A stretch of 64,000 bases of DNA from Muraenolepis orangiensis. Lineage: Eukaryota; Chordata; Actinopteri; Gadiformes; Muraenolepididae. Shown here one piece after another: positions 32,904-44,938 of the stretch. The stretch lies in assembly GCA_027704905.1 (NCBI GenBank), contig CM051005.1, positions 27,727,778-27,791,777 on the forward strand, in the 5' to 3' direction. The translations under genes and the position numbers were made by a program. Each line of letters begins with the position of its first letter. Positions within the stretch are counted from its first letter, which is position 1. The notes beneath the pieces are model-generated. The model was not told where the DNA came from. It saw only the letters and a program-made list of their open reading frames with translations, and made no database searches.

Positions 32904-33841
32904 CTGGGGTACACCTACACCTACAACGCTCTTCTGCACATGTTACGTTACATATAACTGGATACATACTGGATACATGTTACATATCAACTTTCAAAAT
33001 TGAAAAGGGGTAATTCTCAAAGAGTTCTCAACTACGGAGTTAAGCCCCTAGCCTCCGCTATCGGATCCTAATGGAACCGGGACCTCATTCAGGTTACACT
33101 GGGGTCCGGCTGCTCTTGCGTGTGTGTTTGGTACAACTGGCCGGAATCCAGATGAGACCAGAGTCCAGGTGAGATAGTCATCATCATGGGTCATTTTCGG
33201 GTCGGGCACATTAACTTTATGGGAAAGCATAAAGTCTTCTGGATCTCAGTCAATAAGATTTCCTTATAATAAAATGCATTTAATAAACAACTGGAGGGCA
33301 CTCAGTAGAGCGCATACCTCCGAAACACGCCGAAAAGTAGAATAATAGAATAAACTGTTCCTCCAAGTAATCTAACCACTAAGTGTTGTCCAATTCCGCA
33401 CATAACTTTGAGTTATCTTGTTAACAGACAGACAAACAAAAAACAGGGCCAGAACATAACCTCTGTTAATAATAAACTAAATGTTGTTCTATTGTTGGGT
33501 TCTCACCATCATTGCAGTGGATTTGTGTTGCAGAGAGGCTGAGCAGCATACAGATGTGCCACAGCGCATGTGGCTTCAGCTTGGGGGACATGGCTGCAGT
33601 ATGAGTTGTCGTTAGCCATGATGTGGAGGTAATGGGTCACTCTCTATGGCCACATGGACATTGACATCCTGAAGGACACGGGGACCATGGGGCTCTGACC
33701 GTCACCGGACAACAAAACGGCAAAGAAGGGAAAAATAAGGAAAGAATATTACTTACTTAGTTCTGTTTGATGACTATATTAAATTATTTATTTATTCCTT
33801 AGTCGAGTAATACCGTTGCTGTTCTAGTTGTAAAGATAATC
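32904..33841. other. No gene recognised before the gap
   Basis: N-terminal exons of the receptor pseudogene would be expected here on the minus strand, but none could be identified. Confidence 0.45.
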
Positions 33842-34841
33842 NNNNNNNNNNNNNNNNNNNNNNNNNNNNNNNNNNNNNNNNNNNNNNNNNNNNNNNNNNN
33901 NNNNNNNNNNNNNNNNNNNNNNNNNNNNNNNNNNNNNNNNNNNNNNNNNNNNNNNNNNNNNNNNNNNNNNNNNNNNNNNNNNNNNNNNNNNNNNNNNNNN
34001 NNNNNNNNNNNNNNNNNNNNNNNNNNNNNNNNNNNNNNNNNNNNNNNNNNNNNNNNNNNNNNNNNNNNNNNNNNNNNNNNNNNNNNNNNNNNNNNNNNNN
34101 NNNNNNNNNNNNNNNNNNNNNNNNNNNNNNNNNNNNNNNNNNNNNNNNNNNNNNNNNNNNNNNNNNNNNNNNNNNNNNNNNNNNNNNNNNNNNNNNNNNN
34201 NNNNNNNNNNNNNNNNNNNNNNNNNNNNNNNNNNNNNNNNNNNNNNNNNNNNNNNNNNNNNNNNNNNNNNNNNNNNNNNNNNNNNNNNNNNNNNNNNNNN
34301 NNNNNNNNNNNNNNNNNNNNNNNNNNNNNNNNNNNNNNNNNNNNNNNNNNNNNNNNNNNNNNNNNNNNNNNNNNNNNNNNNNNNNNNNNNNNNNNNNNNN
34401 NNNNNNNNNNNNNNNNNNNNNNNNNNNNNNNNNNNNNNNNNNNNNNNNNNNNNNNNNNNNNNNNNNNNNNNNNNNNNNNNNNNNNNNNNNNNNNNNNNNN
34501 NNNNNNNNNNNNNNNNNNNNNNNNNNNNNNNNNNNNNNNNNNNNNNNNNNNNNNNNNNNNNNNNNNNNNNNNNNNNNNNNNNNNNNNNNNNNNNNNNNNN
34601 NNNNNNNNNNNNNNNNNNNNNNNNNNNNNNNNNNNNNNNNNNNNNNNNNNNNNNNNNNNNNNNNNNNNNNNNNNNNNNNNNNNNNNNNNNNNNNNNNNNN
34701 NNNNNNNNNNNNNNNNNNNNNNNNNNNNNNNNNNNNNNNNNNNNNNNNNNNNNNNNNNNNNNNNNNNNNNNNNNNNNNNNNNNNNNNNNNNNNNNNNNNN
34801 NNNNNNNNNNNNNNNNNNNNNNNNNNNNNNNNNNNNNNNNN
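33842..34841. other. Assembly gap of 1000 N
   Basis: A run of exactly 1000 unknown bases. Frames crossing it are artefacts, and the sequences on either side need not be adjacent in the genome. Confidence 1.
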
Positions 34842-35890
34842 ACAATCAGTGCATCCTCTTCTATCACACACTTATGTGAACACTTTGTGGAGCTTACCTT
34901 TGCCTGTGGGAGTTTGGGGAAATCTTCTGAGGAGAAAATACTTGCCGCTACTTGGGATTTCCTAGCTATGTTTAATGAAACCTTTTCTGTTGCTTCAGCA
35001 TATGAGACTTTGTTTTGCACTTTGTATCTCTGCACCTCCTTGGCCTTTTTCTGCACTTCACAGCCCTGATACGCAGCACTATGTCCCCCCCACAGTTGCA
35101 ACATTTCACCTTAGCAGTACAACCACCATATTCATGTTCCCCCGCACATTTTGGACACCTAGGCTTAGTTGCTTTGCACTTGTCTGCCACATGCCCAAAC
35201 CTTTGGCATTTAAAGCATCGCAGAGGTTTAGGGATGAATTCCCTTACTAGATAGCTCATGCACCCAATCATTATCTTCTGCTGAATTGTTTCTTCAAACT
35301 GAAGAAGAACAGACAAACTATCCACTAGCTTACCCTGATAGCTAGTAGGAAGACGCTTAACGACAGACACTTCCCCCCTTTCATTTCTTTCTTGAGTTCT
35401 TCCATGCTGATTTCTATATGAACTCCACTGATCACTCCAAGTATTCTTGGATTTGCTCCAGGAACACGGCATTTAATTCAAACTTCATTCAAGGTCGTCA
35501 TTTTCAGTAACTTTTCCTGTTGTTTTGCATTCATCATTTCTACCAACATCCGTCCTTTGCTCAGAAATCTTGCTTGCTTTATTGCTCCAATTTCCTTGTG
35601 AATTGCTTTAGTCAGGAACACTGGATGTAGCTTAGCCGCGGATTGCTCACCAAACTCCACAATCACTTTCCACTCTTCATTCTCAATCCTTTTCTTTACT
35701 TTCTTCACTTCATTCTGTGAATCAGCTTCACTGAGACTGAGTCACTTGACATGTCTATTTTCTTTCTTGACTTCTTCTTCCTTACTTCATTCCATCGTCC
35801 ATCTCCTTCAGATGCACTTTCCATATCCTCCTCTCCAGCCCGGCAAGCGTCCTCCTTAACGTAATGTCTCTCGAGCTGTCAGCCAGCGAC
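34842..35890 (-). pseudogene. LINE ORF1 (zinc-knuckle RNA-binding protein), cut by the gap
   Basis: Minus-strand frames give an N-terminal part (EEWKVIVEFGEQSAAKLHP, AIKQARFLSKGRMLV) and, after a break near 35475, VKRLPTSYQGKLVDSLSVLL, then zinc knuckles CFKCQRFGHVADKC, CPKCAGEHEYGGC and CCNCGG. Three knuckles after an RNA-recognition-like region is typical of ORF1 in jockey/I-type LINEs. The ORF continues toward the gap, where ORF2 would be expected. Confidence 0.75.
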
Positions 35891-36044
35891 CAAAGTCTTC
35901 AATGTCCGTCTGGAATGAAAAACCATCAGGAACAATGAGTGCAGGGGTAGGTTTAAAGAGGCAGGTTGATTACAATGCGCTGCAGGTGTGGGGGAGATAT
36001 GAATGAGGGTTGACGCTGCCCTCTAGTGGAGGCAGGGTGAATAG

Positions 36045-36460
36045 CCATTGTGACAATACACAGCCAGCAGTTGTTCTTTCCTTAAATGGCTTGCATCACA
36101 TGCCACCTTGGCTATATTTTGCCCTGTTGTTGATGACACTTGGTAGAGTCCCAGGAGTTCTTCCTTTGGTTATAGATCTACAGAGCGCACACATATTGAC
36201 TCCTGATCAACTCCTGATATATCCTGGGTGCCATCAATGAGAAGTGTGAACTGGACCATTGGCATTGATGTTATTTCCAACACAATTTCTTTGATGATTG
36301 TATTGGCCATCAGCTTTAACAGTTCGTTCTGCAATTCCGGACTGGTGAAATCTAAGTGACCTTTTAGCCGGGAGGTCAGCTCTGCATCGCCCGTTGCCTT
36401 GTACTTTAGAAGCTGGCTGAAAGTCCCACTCTCCTTCTGATCACCTCGAAAAGCCAGAGA
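36045..36460 (-). pseudogene. hAT (DUF4371/ZMYM1-like) transposase fragment
   Basis: Minus-strand reading: LAFRGDQKESGTFSQLLKYK, LTSRLKGHLDFTSPELQNEL, NTIIKEIVLEI and LLIDGTQDISGVDQESICV, i.e. the LAFRG...DETxDIS region around the first catalytic Asp. A stop follows near 36175. Only this middle portion is preserved. It also appears on the opposite strand as a spurious frame at 36010-36240. Confidence 0.75.
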
Positions 36461-36863
36461 GAGGCTGACACTCCCGCAAGGAGCAAGAGGGCTGTCTCTC
36501 TAGTGAGCGAGCACATAGCCGCTCGCGGGGGTTTAATCTGCACGCCAGTGTCATTTTATGCGCGTGTAAAAGCACATTTTTCGCTCGTGAGTAGCTTGTT
36601 TTGCGCGCTAGAATATTGACACAATTCTGTTTCCATACAATTCTGGCTCCATACAGTGGACTGACAGTTAAATAACAAATCACAGCAGCGCAGCCACGAC
36701 TGGCGCACGACCGGAGGGGACCGACCCGGAGAAGATCCGCCTGGAGCAGAGCTACAGGGAGGGGGCTCAGGACCCGGCTCAGAGACAGCAGACCGCTCAG
36801 CGTAGCATCAGTAATATCTGACAGGAGTGGGGGGCTCTGCACATACCTCCACACCTTACACTC

Positions 36864-36864
<1 letters not shown>

Positions 36865-36912
<48 letters not shown>
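36865..36912. repeat. (CA)24 microsatellite
   Basis: Perfect dinucleotide run. Confidence 0.97.
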
Positions 36913-36914
<2 letters not shown>

Positions 36915-38275
36915 TATAGGCCAATGTAAGATCATAGCTACAACACTTTAGAGAAATGACACCAATGTTGAACATGGAGTCTAGAAGAGGTGCATCTTGA
37001 ACATTAGTGACTCTATTTCATTTGACGGTATAATTCAGAAGGGGGGGGGGTAGCACTTTAACTACATGCACATGTGATGTATTTAGTCATAGAAAGTTAA
37101 TATACTATTTTAACATTACTTATTATGCAAGATGCATATGAACTGTACCTTTAAAATGATGGTCATGATTTAACAGTTTTAAACACATTTAATATGAATG
37201 CAATCATTGTTTAAAACAATAAGAAAAGATGGGTAGCTAACGTTTCCGTAGTCAATCACTGTTAGCGTTAGAGAGGGCTTCACAGGCCACGCCCCCAAAC
37301 CCCAAACCCAAGGCAGGGTTTCCAACCTGAAGAATGCTGAGGCCCAAGTTGACATCTGAATATCTTTTGGTGCACCTAAACCTTTTCCTCAACTCTGATC
37401 AACACACTCAAGATTCAAGACTAAAGTACAATGGAATGCTCACTCCCCATTCCCTCTGCAGTATTAACTACTAGATAGTTGTCTTCAAGAAATTCTCCAG
37501 GCTTGGATGAATATTTCCAATATTGTTGTTTAGTTTCTAGATGGCGGTGCAGCTGGCATGGTTTCAGAGCCTGGTTTGATAGCACCTCAGAGTTGATCAC
37601 TCAGACAGGCAGGGGATGGAACATTCCAGAGACAGGTACTCATTTGACTACTTTCTACGGTCCTTCTTTTCACTGGTTCTGGATTTGATGATTCGCTTGT
37701 TTAATCATTAGCTTTCCTTTTTCCACCTAATATCCCCGTTCCATTTGAACTCTTTTACCTGCCAACGACAAGATATCCAGATCAATAGGTCAGATAAATT
37801 AAGATTTATATAGTGTTCATATAATTTAATCTGATTCGTTTTTTAAATGCAAAAACTTGATCAATATTTCATGGTCATTTCAACTTTTTTATTTAAATTT
37901 TTTCATATTTGGCTCCTAGATCGTTTATGTTATTTTGGGGGCGTATGATTGCTCAAACGATGTGTTTTATGTCGTAGTGCTGCTTCACATTAACGCTTTA
38001 ATAATCACCACGGAACAGATGAGACGTACTGGTTTGAACTGAAGAACCAACATGGAGGAGTTAGTTTTGTGTGTGTGTGTGTGTGTGTGTGATTAGGGGG
38101 CGGGGTTCAGAACCTGACTACGTGCCTGCTGATATATGCAGACATCACATATTTCACCTGAAGACACACGGGAAGGTAAATATTCTTAAACAATCTATTA
38201 TTATTATTCTGATTATTATTAATAATAATAAGATTTTGTTTAACATTAAACATTTCCCAGACCCATTTGGCGACC
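36913..38275. other. Non-coding flank; (TG)n at 38067-38090
   Basis: No gene motif. Contains a short poly-G (37041-37050) and a TG tract. Probably upstream DNA of the SLAM-like gene. Confidence 0.5.
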
Positions 38276-38283
38276 CTTGTGAG

Positions 38284-38698
38284 CAGTGGCGTTGCGCAAT
38301 ATTTCGGGGCTCCCCGCAGGTCGGACCATGGGGCCCCGCCCCCTCCCCTAAATCAATAATAGAGTGACATGGGATAGACATCGCGGCCACTTTTTTAAAT
38401 GTTTATTTTTTCAGGCATCTTTTGTAAACAGTATAGGTCAGTAGGAACTCATGTGTACACTGTTGTACGGTGTTGTCGCGATCGTGAAGTCCAACGGGGG
38501 GTGGGGTGGGGGGGGGTTGTCGCGATCGTGAAGTCCGATGGTAGGGTGGTGGTCCGGGCCGGCAGGTATGCCAGATGGGCAGTCCAGCCCTGGTGCCTAG
38601 CAACTTAGCAGGGAGGGGGGGGCCTGGGGGTGGGAGCCTCCTAAACTCCGGGGCTCCCCCGCACCGCGGGGGGTGCGGGGGCCTCCGCTACGCCACTG
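38284..38698. mobile_element. hAT-type MITE just upstream of the SLAM-like gene
   Basis: Inverted ends CAGTGGCGTTGCG (38284) and, inverted, CAGTGGCGTAGCG (38698). Flanking 8-bp duplication cttgtgag / cttctgag (38276-38283, 38699-38706; 7 of 8). Inside, a G-rich run and a 21-bp direct duplication starting gttgtcgcgatcgtgaagtc (38471 and 38516). It ends 91 bp before the start codon at 38790. Confidence 0.85.
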
Positions 38699-38789
38699 CT
38701 TCTGAGGCGATGTCCCGCAAGAACCGCTGTCCAGCTCACTAACGGCTGTTTATCTTCCTCTTCAGTCAGACCAGAACGCCTTACAGAAC

Positions 38790-41700
38790 ATGATGTTCTC
38801 TGGTTCTCTCTGTCTACTCATTTATTGGTTCGTAGGCCTGCAAGGTAAAAACAAACTGCTTTTTACCATCTCCGATAGTCCTTTATGTGTTGATTCCGTT
38901 ATTAGAAGTGAACTGTCCTTACGTGAACATATTCTGTCTTCGATGTTTTTAGGTCTCTTTATGTGAAAAAAGGGTGATATTTAGTTAACGTTATTTAAAG
39001 TAGGCTAATATTGTGTTTGTGTACCAGTCTGGATTAGATTAGATTCAATCAATCAATCAGATTTATTTATATAGCACATCTAAACATGACACACGTCAAC
39101 CAGAGTGCTGTACAGAGTGAATCAAAACAAACACTAAACAAACAGCATTACACATTTAGACAAAATACAGTTGGAAACACACAGTTAAACAGGGGGACAA
39201 ATCAGGGAAACAGGGCACAAGTCAGGGTGAATCGGGGAACGCTAAGGAGTAGAGGTGTGTTTTGAGCCTAGACTTAAAGGTTTCAGTCGAGGGGGCAAGC
39301 CTAATGGAGGTGGGGATGCTGTTCCACAGGTTAGGGGCTGCGACAGCAAAGGCACGGCCCCCCTTGAGCTTAAGATTAGACCCCCGGACCGTCAGGAGCC
39401 TCTGATCAACTGACCTGAGGGACCTGATGTTGGAGTAGGGGGAAAGGAGGTCTGAGATGTAGGAGGGGGCCAGTCCATTCAGGGCTTTAAACACGAACAA
39501 CAGAACCTTAAAGTCTATTCTTTGGCGGACTGGAAGCCAGTGAAGGGAGGCAAGGACAGGGGTGATATGGTCTCTCCTACGAGTTCCGGTCAGTAGTCTC
39601 GCGGCAGCATTCTGAACCAGTTGTAGGCGGGATAGAGATGACTGGCTGATGCCGATATAGAGGGAGTTACAGTAATCTAAGCGGGATGAAACAAAAGCGT
39701 GGATAATCTTTTGAAGGTCTGCGGGGGAGAGAAGGGGTTTGAGCCTGGCAATGATGCGAATTTGAAAAAAACATGACTTCACTACTGCATTCACTTGTCT
39801 GTCAAATTTGAATTGTGAGTCAAAAATCACCCCTAGGTTCTTGACATAGGGCTTGACAAGGGTGGACAGGTTGCCTAAACTGTTGGTGAGGGAAGTGACA
39901 GAATCTGGGGGGCCAAATAGGATTATTTCACTTTTGTTTTCATTGAGTTGGAGGAAGTTTTGTGCCATCCAACATTTAATGTCCTCTAGGCAGGACATAA
40001 GACTGTCTAGTTTGGACCGGTCATTGGGTTTCAGGGAAATATAAAGTTGTGTATCATCGGCGTAGCAATGAAAAGAAATGTTGTACTTCCGAATGATAAC
40101 ACCAAGATTAGATTAGATTCAAATTTATTGTCATTGTACAGCACAAGTACAGTACAGCGAAAATAATTTAGCATCTAACCAGAGTGCAAATGTTGCAGTA
40201 AAGTCCATGGTAATATAATATAATTTACAGGTTAAATGTACAGGCTAAAAGACCATTTAACGTAGTGATCAGGGGTATGCTATTATTGAAAGCAGGATAC
40301 AAATATATAAATGTAAATGTATATACAAGTGAGCATATATAAATGTATGGCAGTATAAATGTATATGTATATACAGGAGTATGAGCAGTTCCATCAACAG
40401 ATTTAAATATATATGGCAGGTATACAGTGAACTGGTATCTCAGTAATAAACATGTAAACTATAGAGAGCTGGGTAGTGTGATACAGTTTGTTTTTACAGT
40501 TAGTCAGAGACATTGGTGGTGATTGTTATAGGTGTTGAGCAGCAGGGGGGGGGGCAGGGGGGGCGTCAGCAGGGGGGGGGGGCAGCAGAGGGGGGGGGGC
40601 AGGGGGGGGGGGCAGCAGAGGGGGGGGCAGCAGGGGGGGGGGGGGCAGCAGAGGGGGGAGGGCAGCAGGGGGGGGGGCAGCAGAGGGGGGGGGGCAGCGC
40701 GGGGGGGGGGGGGCAGCAGCAGGGGGGAGGGCAGCAGGGGGGGGGCAGAGGGGGGGGGGCAGCAGGGGGGGGCAGCAGAGGGGGGGGCAGCAGGGGGGGG
40801 CAGCAGAGGGGGGGGCAGCAGGGGGGGGGGGGGGCTGGGGGCTGTCTTCGTGGTCCAGAGTTCAGAGAGATGACAGCTGAGGGGAAGAAGCTGTTTCTTT
40901 GGATTATAATAAGGGTATAAAAAGACACAATACAATACAAATGTACACTTTGTGTAATTATTTTGTTCATTATTTGTTTCAGGATCCACAAATAACAGCG
41001 TGTTTTTGCTGAAGGGAAATGATTTATTCATGGAGATCAAAAACCTGAAACTCAAAGATGATCATCTGCTCACGTGGAAATTAAATACAAACACAGAAAC
41101 GTACAATATCATAAGATATTCTCCCAAAGGGAAAGATACAACACATTACTTAAAAGGAAGGGCAGAGTTTTCGACAGAAAATTATTCTTTAAGATTCAAA
41201 AACGTAGGATTGAATGAAAGTGGACGTTACCAAGCAGTAGTTAGTTCTGATGAAGACTACATTCACACAGAATACCAGGTGACAGTACGAGGTATGTTCA
41301 CTGAAACAGAGTACAGACATTTGACTTCTACAAGCGGTTTGTTTGTGTGTTTTGAACATGAAAATGTCCTTGTTCCAGAACAGGCATCACCAGTGGTCCT
41401 GGAGGCGTCTGTGTCTCTCAGCCCTGAATCCTGTAATGTGAGTGTGATCTGTAGCTCTCAGGCCTTCTCTAAGAACTCCACCTTCACGTGCACCACTCAA
41501 ACCTGCTCTGAGGATGGAGGAGACCCAACAGAGGTGGAGGTCACCGACCTCTCGCTCCACCTCTACCTGTCCAATGGTTCAATGGTGATCTGTAACCACA
41601 GCAACGAAGTCAGCTGGTCTGAGGAGATGATGGACATCAAACCTTTGTGTTCAGAAGCAGCTGGTAAGATCAGAGAACATATTGATAATATGATGAGAAT

Positions 41701-42528
41701 AGTAAATACAAACAACACCTGATTGACATGAGGTTCAGTGCATCGCTGGACATCATGAATACAGATGTTAAGGATTCTCAAACACAGGTGACTTCATTGT
41801 TTGTATTAAAGCTGCTGTAGGTTTGAAAGTTGAGAGAGAGAAGTAAAGAGAGAGAGCAGAAAACACTAACTAGTCCTCTCCCTCTCTGCTCCCTCCCTCC
41901 CTACGTGGCTCCACCATTGAGAAGTGTTTCATTCACCTGTGATAAACAGGAAAGACACATTCCCTGAACCAATCAGAGAAGAGATGTCCTGATTGGTCAG
42001 AAATGCCACAAAAGCCGGGATCTTCCTATAATCTAAATGGTCTCATCCGGATGCCGATGCTGTCAACTCAAATCAGGCCATTTTAAATAATAGATATTGA
42101 ATCTTACAGCATGTCTGATATATGTTAACATTTATAAAGCATCTCCTCTGTTACTGAAGATAGACATCCCACATCTCAGCATTGAAGTGTACGGTAAAGT
42201 TGTTCTATGTTCCTGTTTTTGTTTGTTGACAGGAATGCAGAACAACAAGAACCATTTAATGATCCCTGTCCTCTGTGGGTTGGTCTTCATTGCACTGGTC
42301 TCACTGGTCTCACTGGTCTCACTGGTCTCACTGGTCTCACTGGGTTGTTATTCCAAGAGGAAAAACAGTAAGTCACACCATTCTCACCAGTTTGAACCAA
42401 ATATAATGTTGCTAAAGTAATAATAAAAAACTATCTGCCAGCGTCTCTTCACTTTATGTGTGGATATTTTACCCATTAATTGTTTTTATTCTACATTAAC
42501 TGAATTATGTATTGTTGTGGTACACAGA

Positions 42529-42625
<97 letters not shown>

Positions 42626-43008
42626 TTTATTTACTAGGCCACCATATAGAAAGCCCTGAAGTCCTTTCTCTCCGTGATGCTGACCAGGTAAGAAGATTTC
42701 CTACACATTAAACTTACTATGAATATTTGGTTAGTAAGAAAATGAAAAACAATTATCATTTGAAATGGCAAAAGTTTTAATGTTAGATATCAATTCATAT
42801 ACAGTTTAACATATCAATAAAATGGTGTTTGGTTCATATTGTATATATCAGATAACTCTACAATCCAACTTACGTGTATATTAAATTCTCTTTCCAGAGT
42901 CCAAACAGTGACCCCTACAGCCTGTTAAGAGCCCCCACCGGCCCTCGTCCCACTGTTTCAGAACCTGAAGGTAATTATGCTCAGGTTGACGAGCCCAGAG
43001 GTGTTTAG
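38790..43008 (+). CDS. SLAM/CD48-like Ig-superfamily receptor, copy 1
   Basis: Six exons: 38790-38844 (signal peptide, MMFSGSLCLLIYWFVG), 40983-41291 (V-type Ig domain without the usual Cys pair, ending LNESGRYQAVVSS), 41379-41663 (C2-type domain with several Cys: SPESCNVSVICSSQAF, STFTCTTQTC), 42233-42367 (transmembrane: LMIPVLCGLVFIALVS then repeated LVS, stop-transfer SKRKN), 42638-42687 and 42898-43008 (tail). All internal junctions have good GT/AG sites with Ig-typical phase 1. V+C2 ectodomain, single membrane pass and short Tyr-containing tail fit SLAM-family leukocyte receptors (CD48/CD244-like). The tail has DPYSLL and EGNYAQVDE before the stop; a GT at 42971 could act as a donor, but reading through is favoured because the paralogues keep the same open tail. 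It probably acts on leukocyte surfaces by homo- or heterotypic binding (inference from family). Confidence 0.85.
39054..40107 (-). mobile_element. 5'-truncated L2-like LINE in intron 1 of the SLAM-like gene
   Basis: Minus-strand ORF2 end: FHCYADDTQLYISL (catalytic YADD), KCWMAQNFLQLNENKSEIIL, LKPLLSPADLQKIIHAFVSS, RLDYCNSLY, LASLHWLPVRQRIDFKVLLF, ALNGLAPSYISDLL and GGRAFAVAAPNLWNSIPTSI. The frame is open for 258 residues to 39222. The 3' tail is a short ATTGATTG-type repeat (39045-39060), typical of L2. The 5' truncation lies at about 40107. Confidence 0.9.
40538..40850 (+). repeat. G-rich minisatellite (CAG-G7-12) in intron 1
   Basis: Irregular units of cagcag(a) followed by 7 to 13 G; nearly pure purine/G on the plus strand for over 300 bp. 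It ends 130 bp before the V-domain exon. The long Gly/Ala and Pro frames over it are artefacts. Confidence 0.95.
42531..42622. repeat. (TG)46 microsatellite at the exon 5 acceptor
   Basis: Perfect TG run ending 15 bp before the acceptor tttactag (42637). The paralogue has only about 11 units at the same place (62622-62644). Confidence 0.97.
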
Positions 43009-43599
43009 AAGGTTGCCGGTTCAATCCCCTTCTACCTGGCTTGGGCAAGATGAATGTCAGGTTTGTGCTTTGGATGTGTGGAGCTTCTTGTCTTGTTTCT
43101 GTTCCACAGTACATAACCCAAACCCCCCTCCCCTCACTCCCTCCCCCTCCTGAGTACCTCCCCTTAGAGAATAATACTAATACATATTAAAAAATAAATA
43201 ATAATAATAATAATAATAATAACAATAAAAAAAATATATATATAATAATTAAAATTTTCATAATAAATAAACACAATTCAAATAATTCATAAATAAGTAG
43301 ACCTTAATCCAAATACAGACCACCCACACATACCCAGACGTCTACTTTTTAATGGTGAATTAATGAATGACTAAGATAGATCCTTACATGGCGAAAACCC
43401 GCCCCCAAAACTCTGGGCGCTCGGGTCCGGGAGTTTTACAATGGACTTCAATGGGAGTTTACGGAGGACGTTCCTCTGTACTCATTTAAATGAGCTGTAG
43501 GGGGCGCTGTTGGTGCTTTGACAGGGGACACGATTGTTGTGCCTTCAAAGGCAGTATTTTACAGATGAATCCGTTAAATTGATGTGTATTTATTTTTCT

Positions 43600-43640
<41 letters not shown>

Positions 43641-43916
43641 GAGTAGACAGAGAGAACCAGAGAATATCATGTTCTGTACCGTGTTCTGGTCTGACTGAAG
43701 AGGAAGTTAAACAGCGTTTATAGTGTTCTGTACACTGGTTCTAACCCCCGGGTCGCGGCCCTGGGACGGGTCACGGGACATTGCCTGACACAAAGGTCGC
43801 CAAAATTGTCTGGGAATCGTTTAATCTTAAAACAATTCATCATAATAATAATCATTTAAAATTAAAAATGTCATGAATATACACCTTTGTGTGTGTCTAC
43901 AGGTGTGTAGCAGATG
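43009..43916. repeat. 3' flank with dispersed repeat and AT tracts
   Basis: The first about 70 bp match the flank of the inverted paralogue (agaaggttgccggttcaatc). Bases about 43340-43480 (gaaaacccgcccccaaa, ctcgggtccgggagtttta, atggacttcaatg) recur inverted at 54915-55440. (AAT)n at 43197-43222; (AT)n at 43602-43637. Confidence 0.6.
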
Positions 43917-44735
43917 ACGCTGCTTGAGGCTCCTCCTGAAGACAAGGTCTCAGGGTGATGAGGAATCCGGTTTATTGTAGAGTTTGAATCCTGGAGAACA
44001 GAGCAGATGGAACATGCTAGAGCTCTTCCTCTAGTGTGTGGTGGAGGCTGTTTTAACCTGTGGGCCTTGATTAACAAGGACCCACAGGTGTGCAGCCTCA
44101 CCAGCCAACCAGTCCAACTCAGGCCAGGTGAGGCTGCTTAAGCCACCAGCCACCAACCCCACACACACTCCACATACCCCCAACGGCAAATTGAGGCTGG
44201 GGAAATCTTCACGGTTTAGAAGTTTAAAATGTTGTTAAAAACCCAACCCCATTGTCCGTACACCCCCCAGGGTGACCTGCCAACCCCCCCTCCCCCTCCT
44301 GAGTCTTGGAGACCGGAGGCCTGGGCTGCTGCCTTGATTGGAGGTGGTTCCCTCTGGACTGGCGGTGGTCTGGGATGTCTGGATGGGTTTGGAGGCTGGG
44401 CCACGGTGGTAGCTCCTTCAAGGGCCCACCGGTTGCTGTTCCGCCACCCTGTCCTCGGCTGGGCCCCACCATGGAGGCCTTCGATTCCGACGGGGAAAGG
44501 GTTGGTGCAGAGAGGTGGCTGTGACTTGGCTGCTTGAGGCTCCTCCTGAAGACAAGGACTCAGGGGGATGAGGAATCTCACTGCACAGCACCACCTGCTG
44601 GCGTCTGTTACATGAGGACCAACCGGTGTGCAGCCTCACACCTACATAGAGTAGATAGAGTAATCAGTCTGACTCAGGCCTGCTTCAACCAGCCTCCAAC
44701 CACACACAATCCACACTCAAACACTACTGTCACCT
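43917..44735. repeat. Two related repeat copies about 600 bp apart
   Basis: gctgcttgaggctcctcctg and following bases occur at 43919 and 44530. Both copies also share a downstream ggtgtgcagcctcac. The intervening GC-rich stretch (44270-44510) has open frames on both strands but no recognised protein. Part of copy 2 (cagcaccacctgctggcgtc) is also found inverted at 12571. Confidence 0.5.
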
Positions 44736-44938
44736 TCAATACACAACAAATACAATGACTTCATCATTAACAGATGACCTACACAAATTTAATAAAATTA
44801 CGGTATAATAAAAAAAAATTCAAATATTTTTCTGAAGAGTATAAATTGTGTGTGCACGCAGTAGCAGTTACCCATGCGTTTTCCTGCCTGTTTTTAAATT
44901 GTGTCTCCATTGTGTTGTTCCTGTCGTTACCTTTTCAG

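Noticed and set aside
33792..35104. Three long minus-strand frames of 348-426 codons
   Set aside because: They consist almost entirely of translated N gap; only the flanks are real sequence.
40504..41055. Proline-rich and glycine-rich frames on both strands
   Set aside because: Direct translation of the G-rich minisatellite in an intron of the SLAM-like gene.
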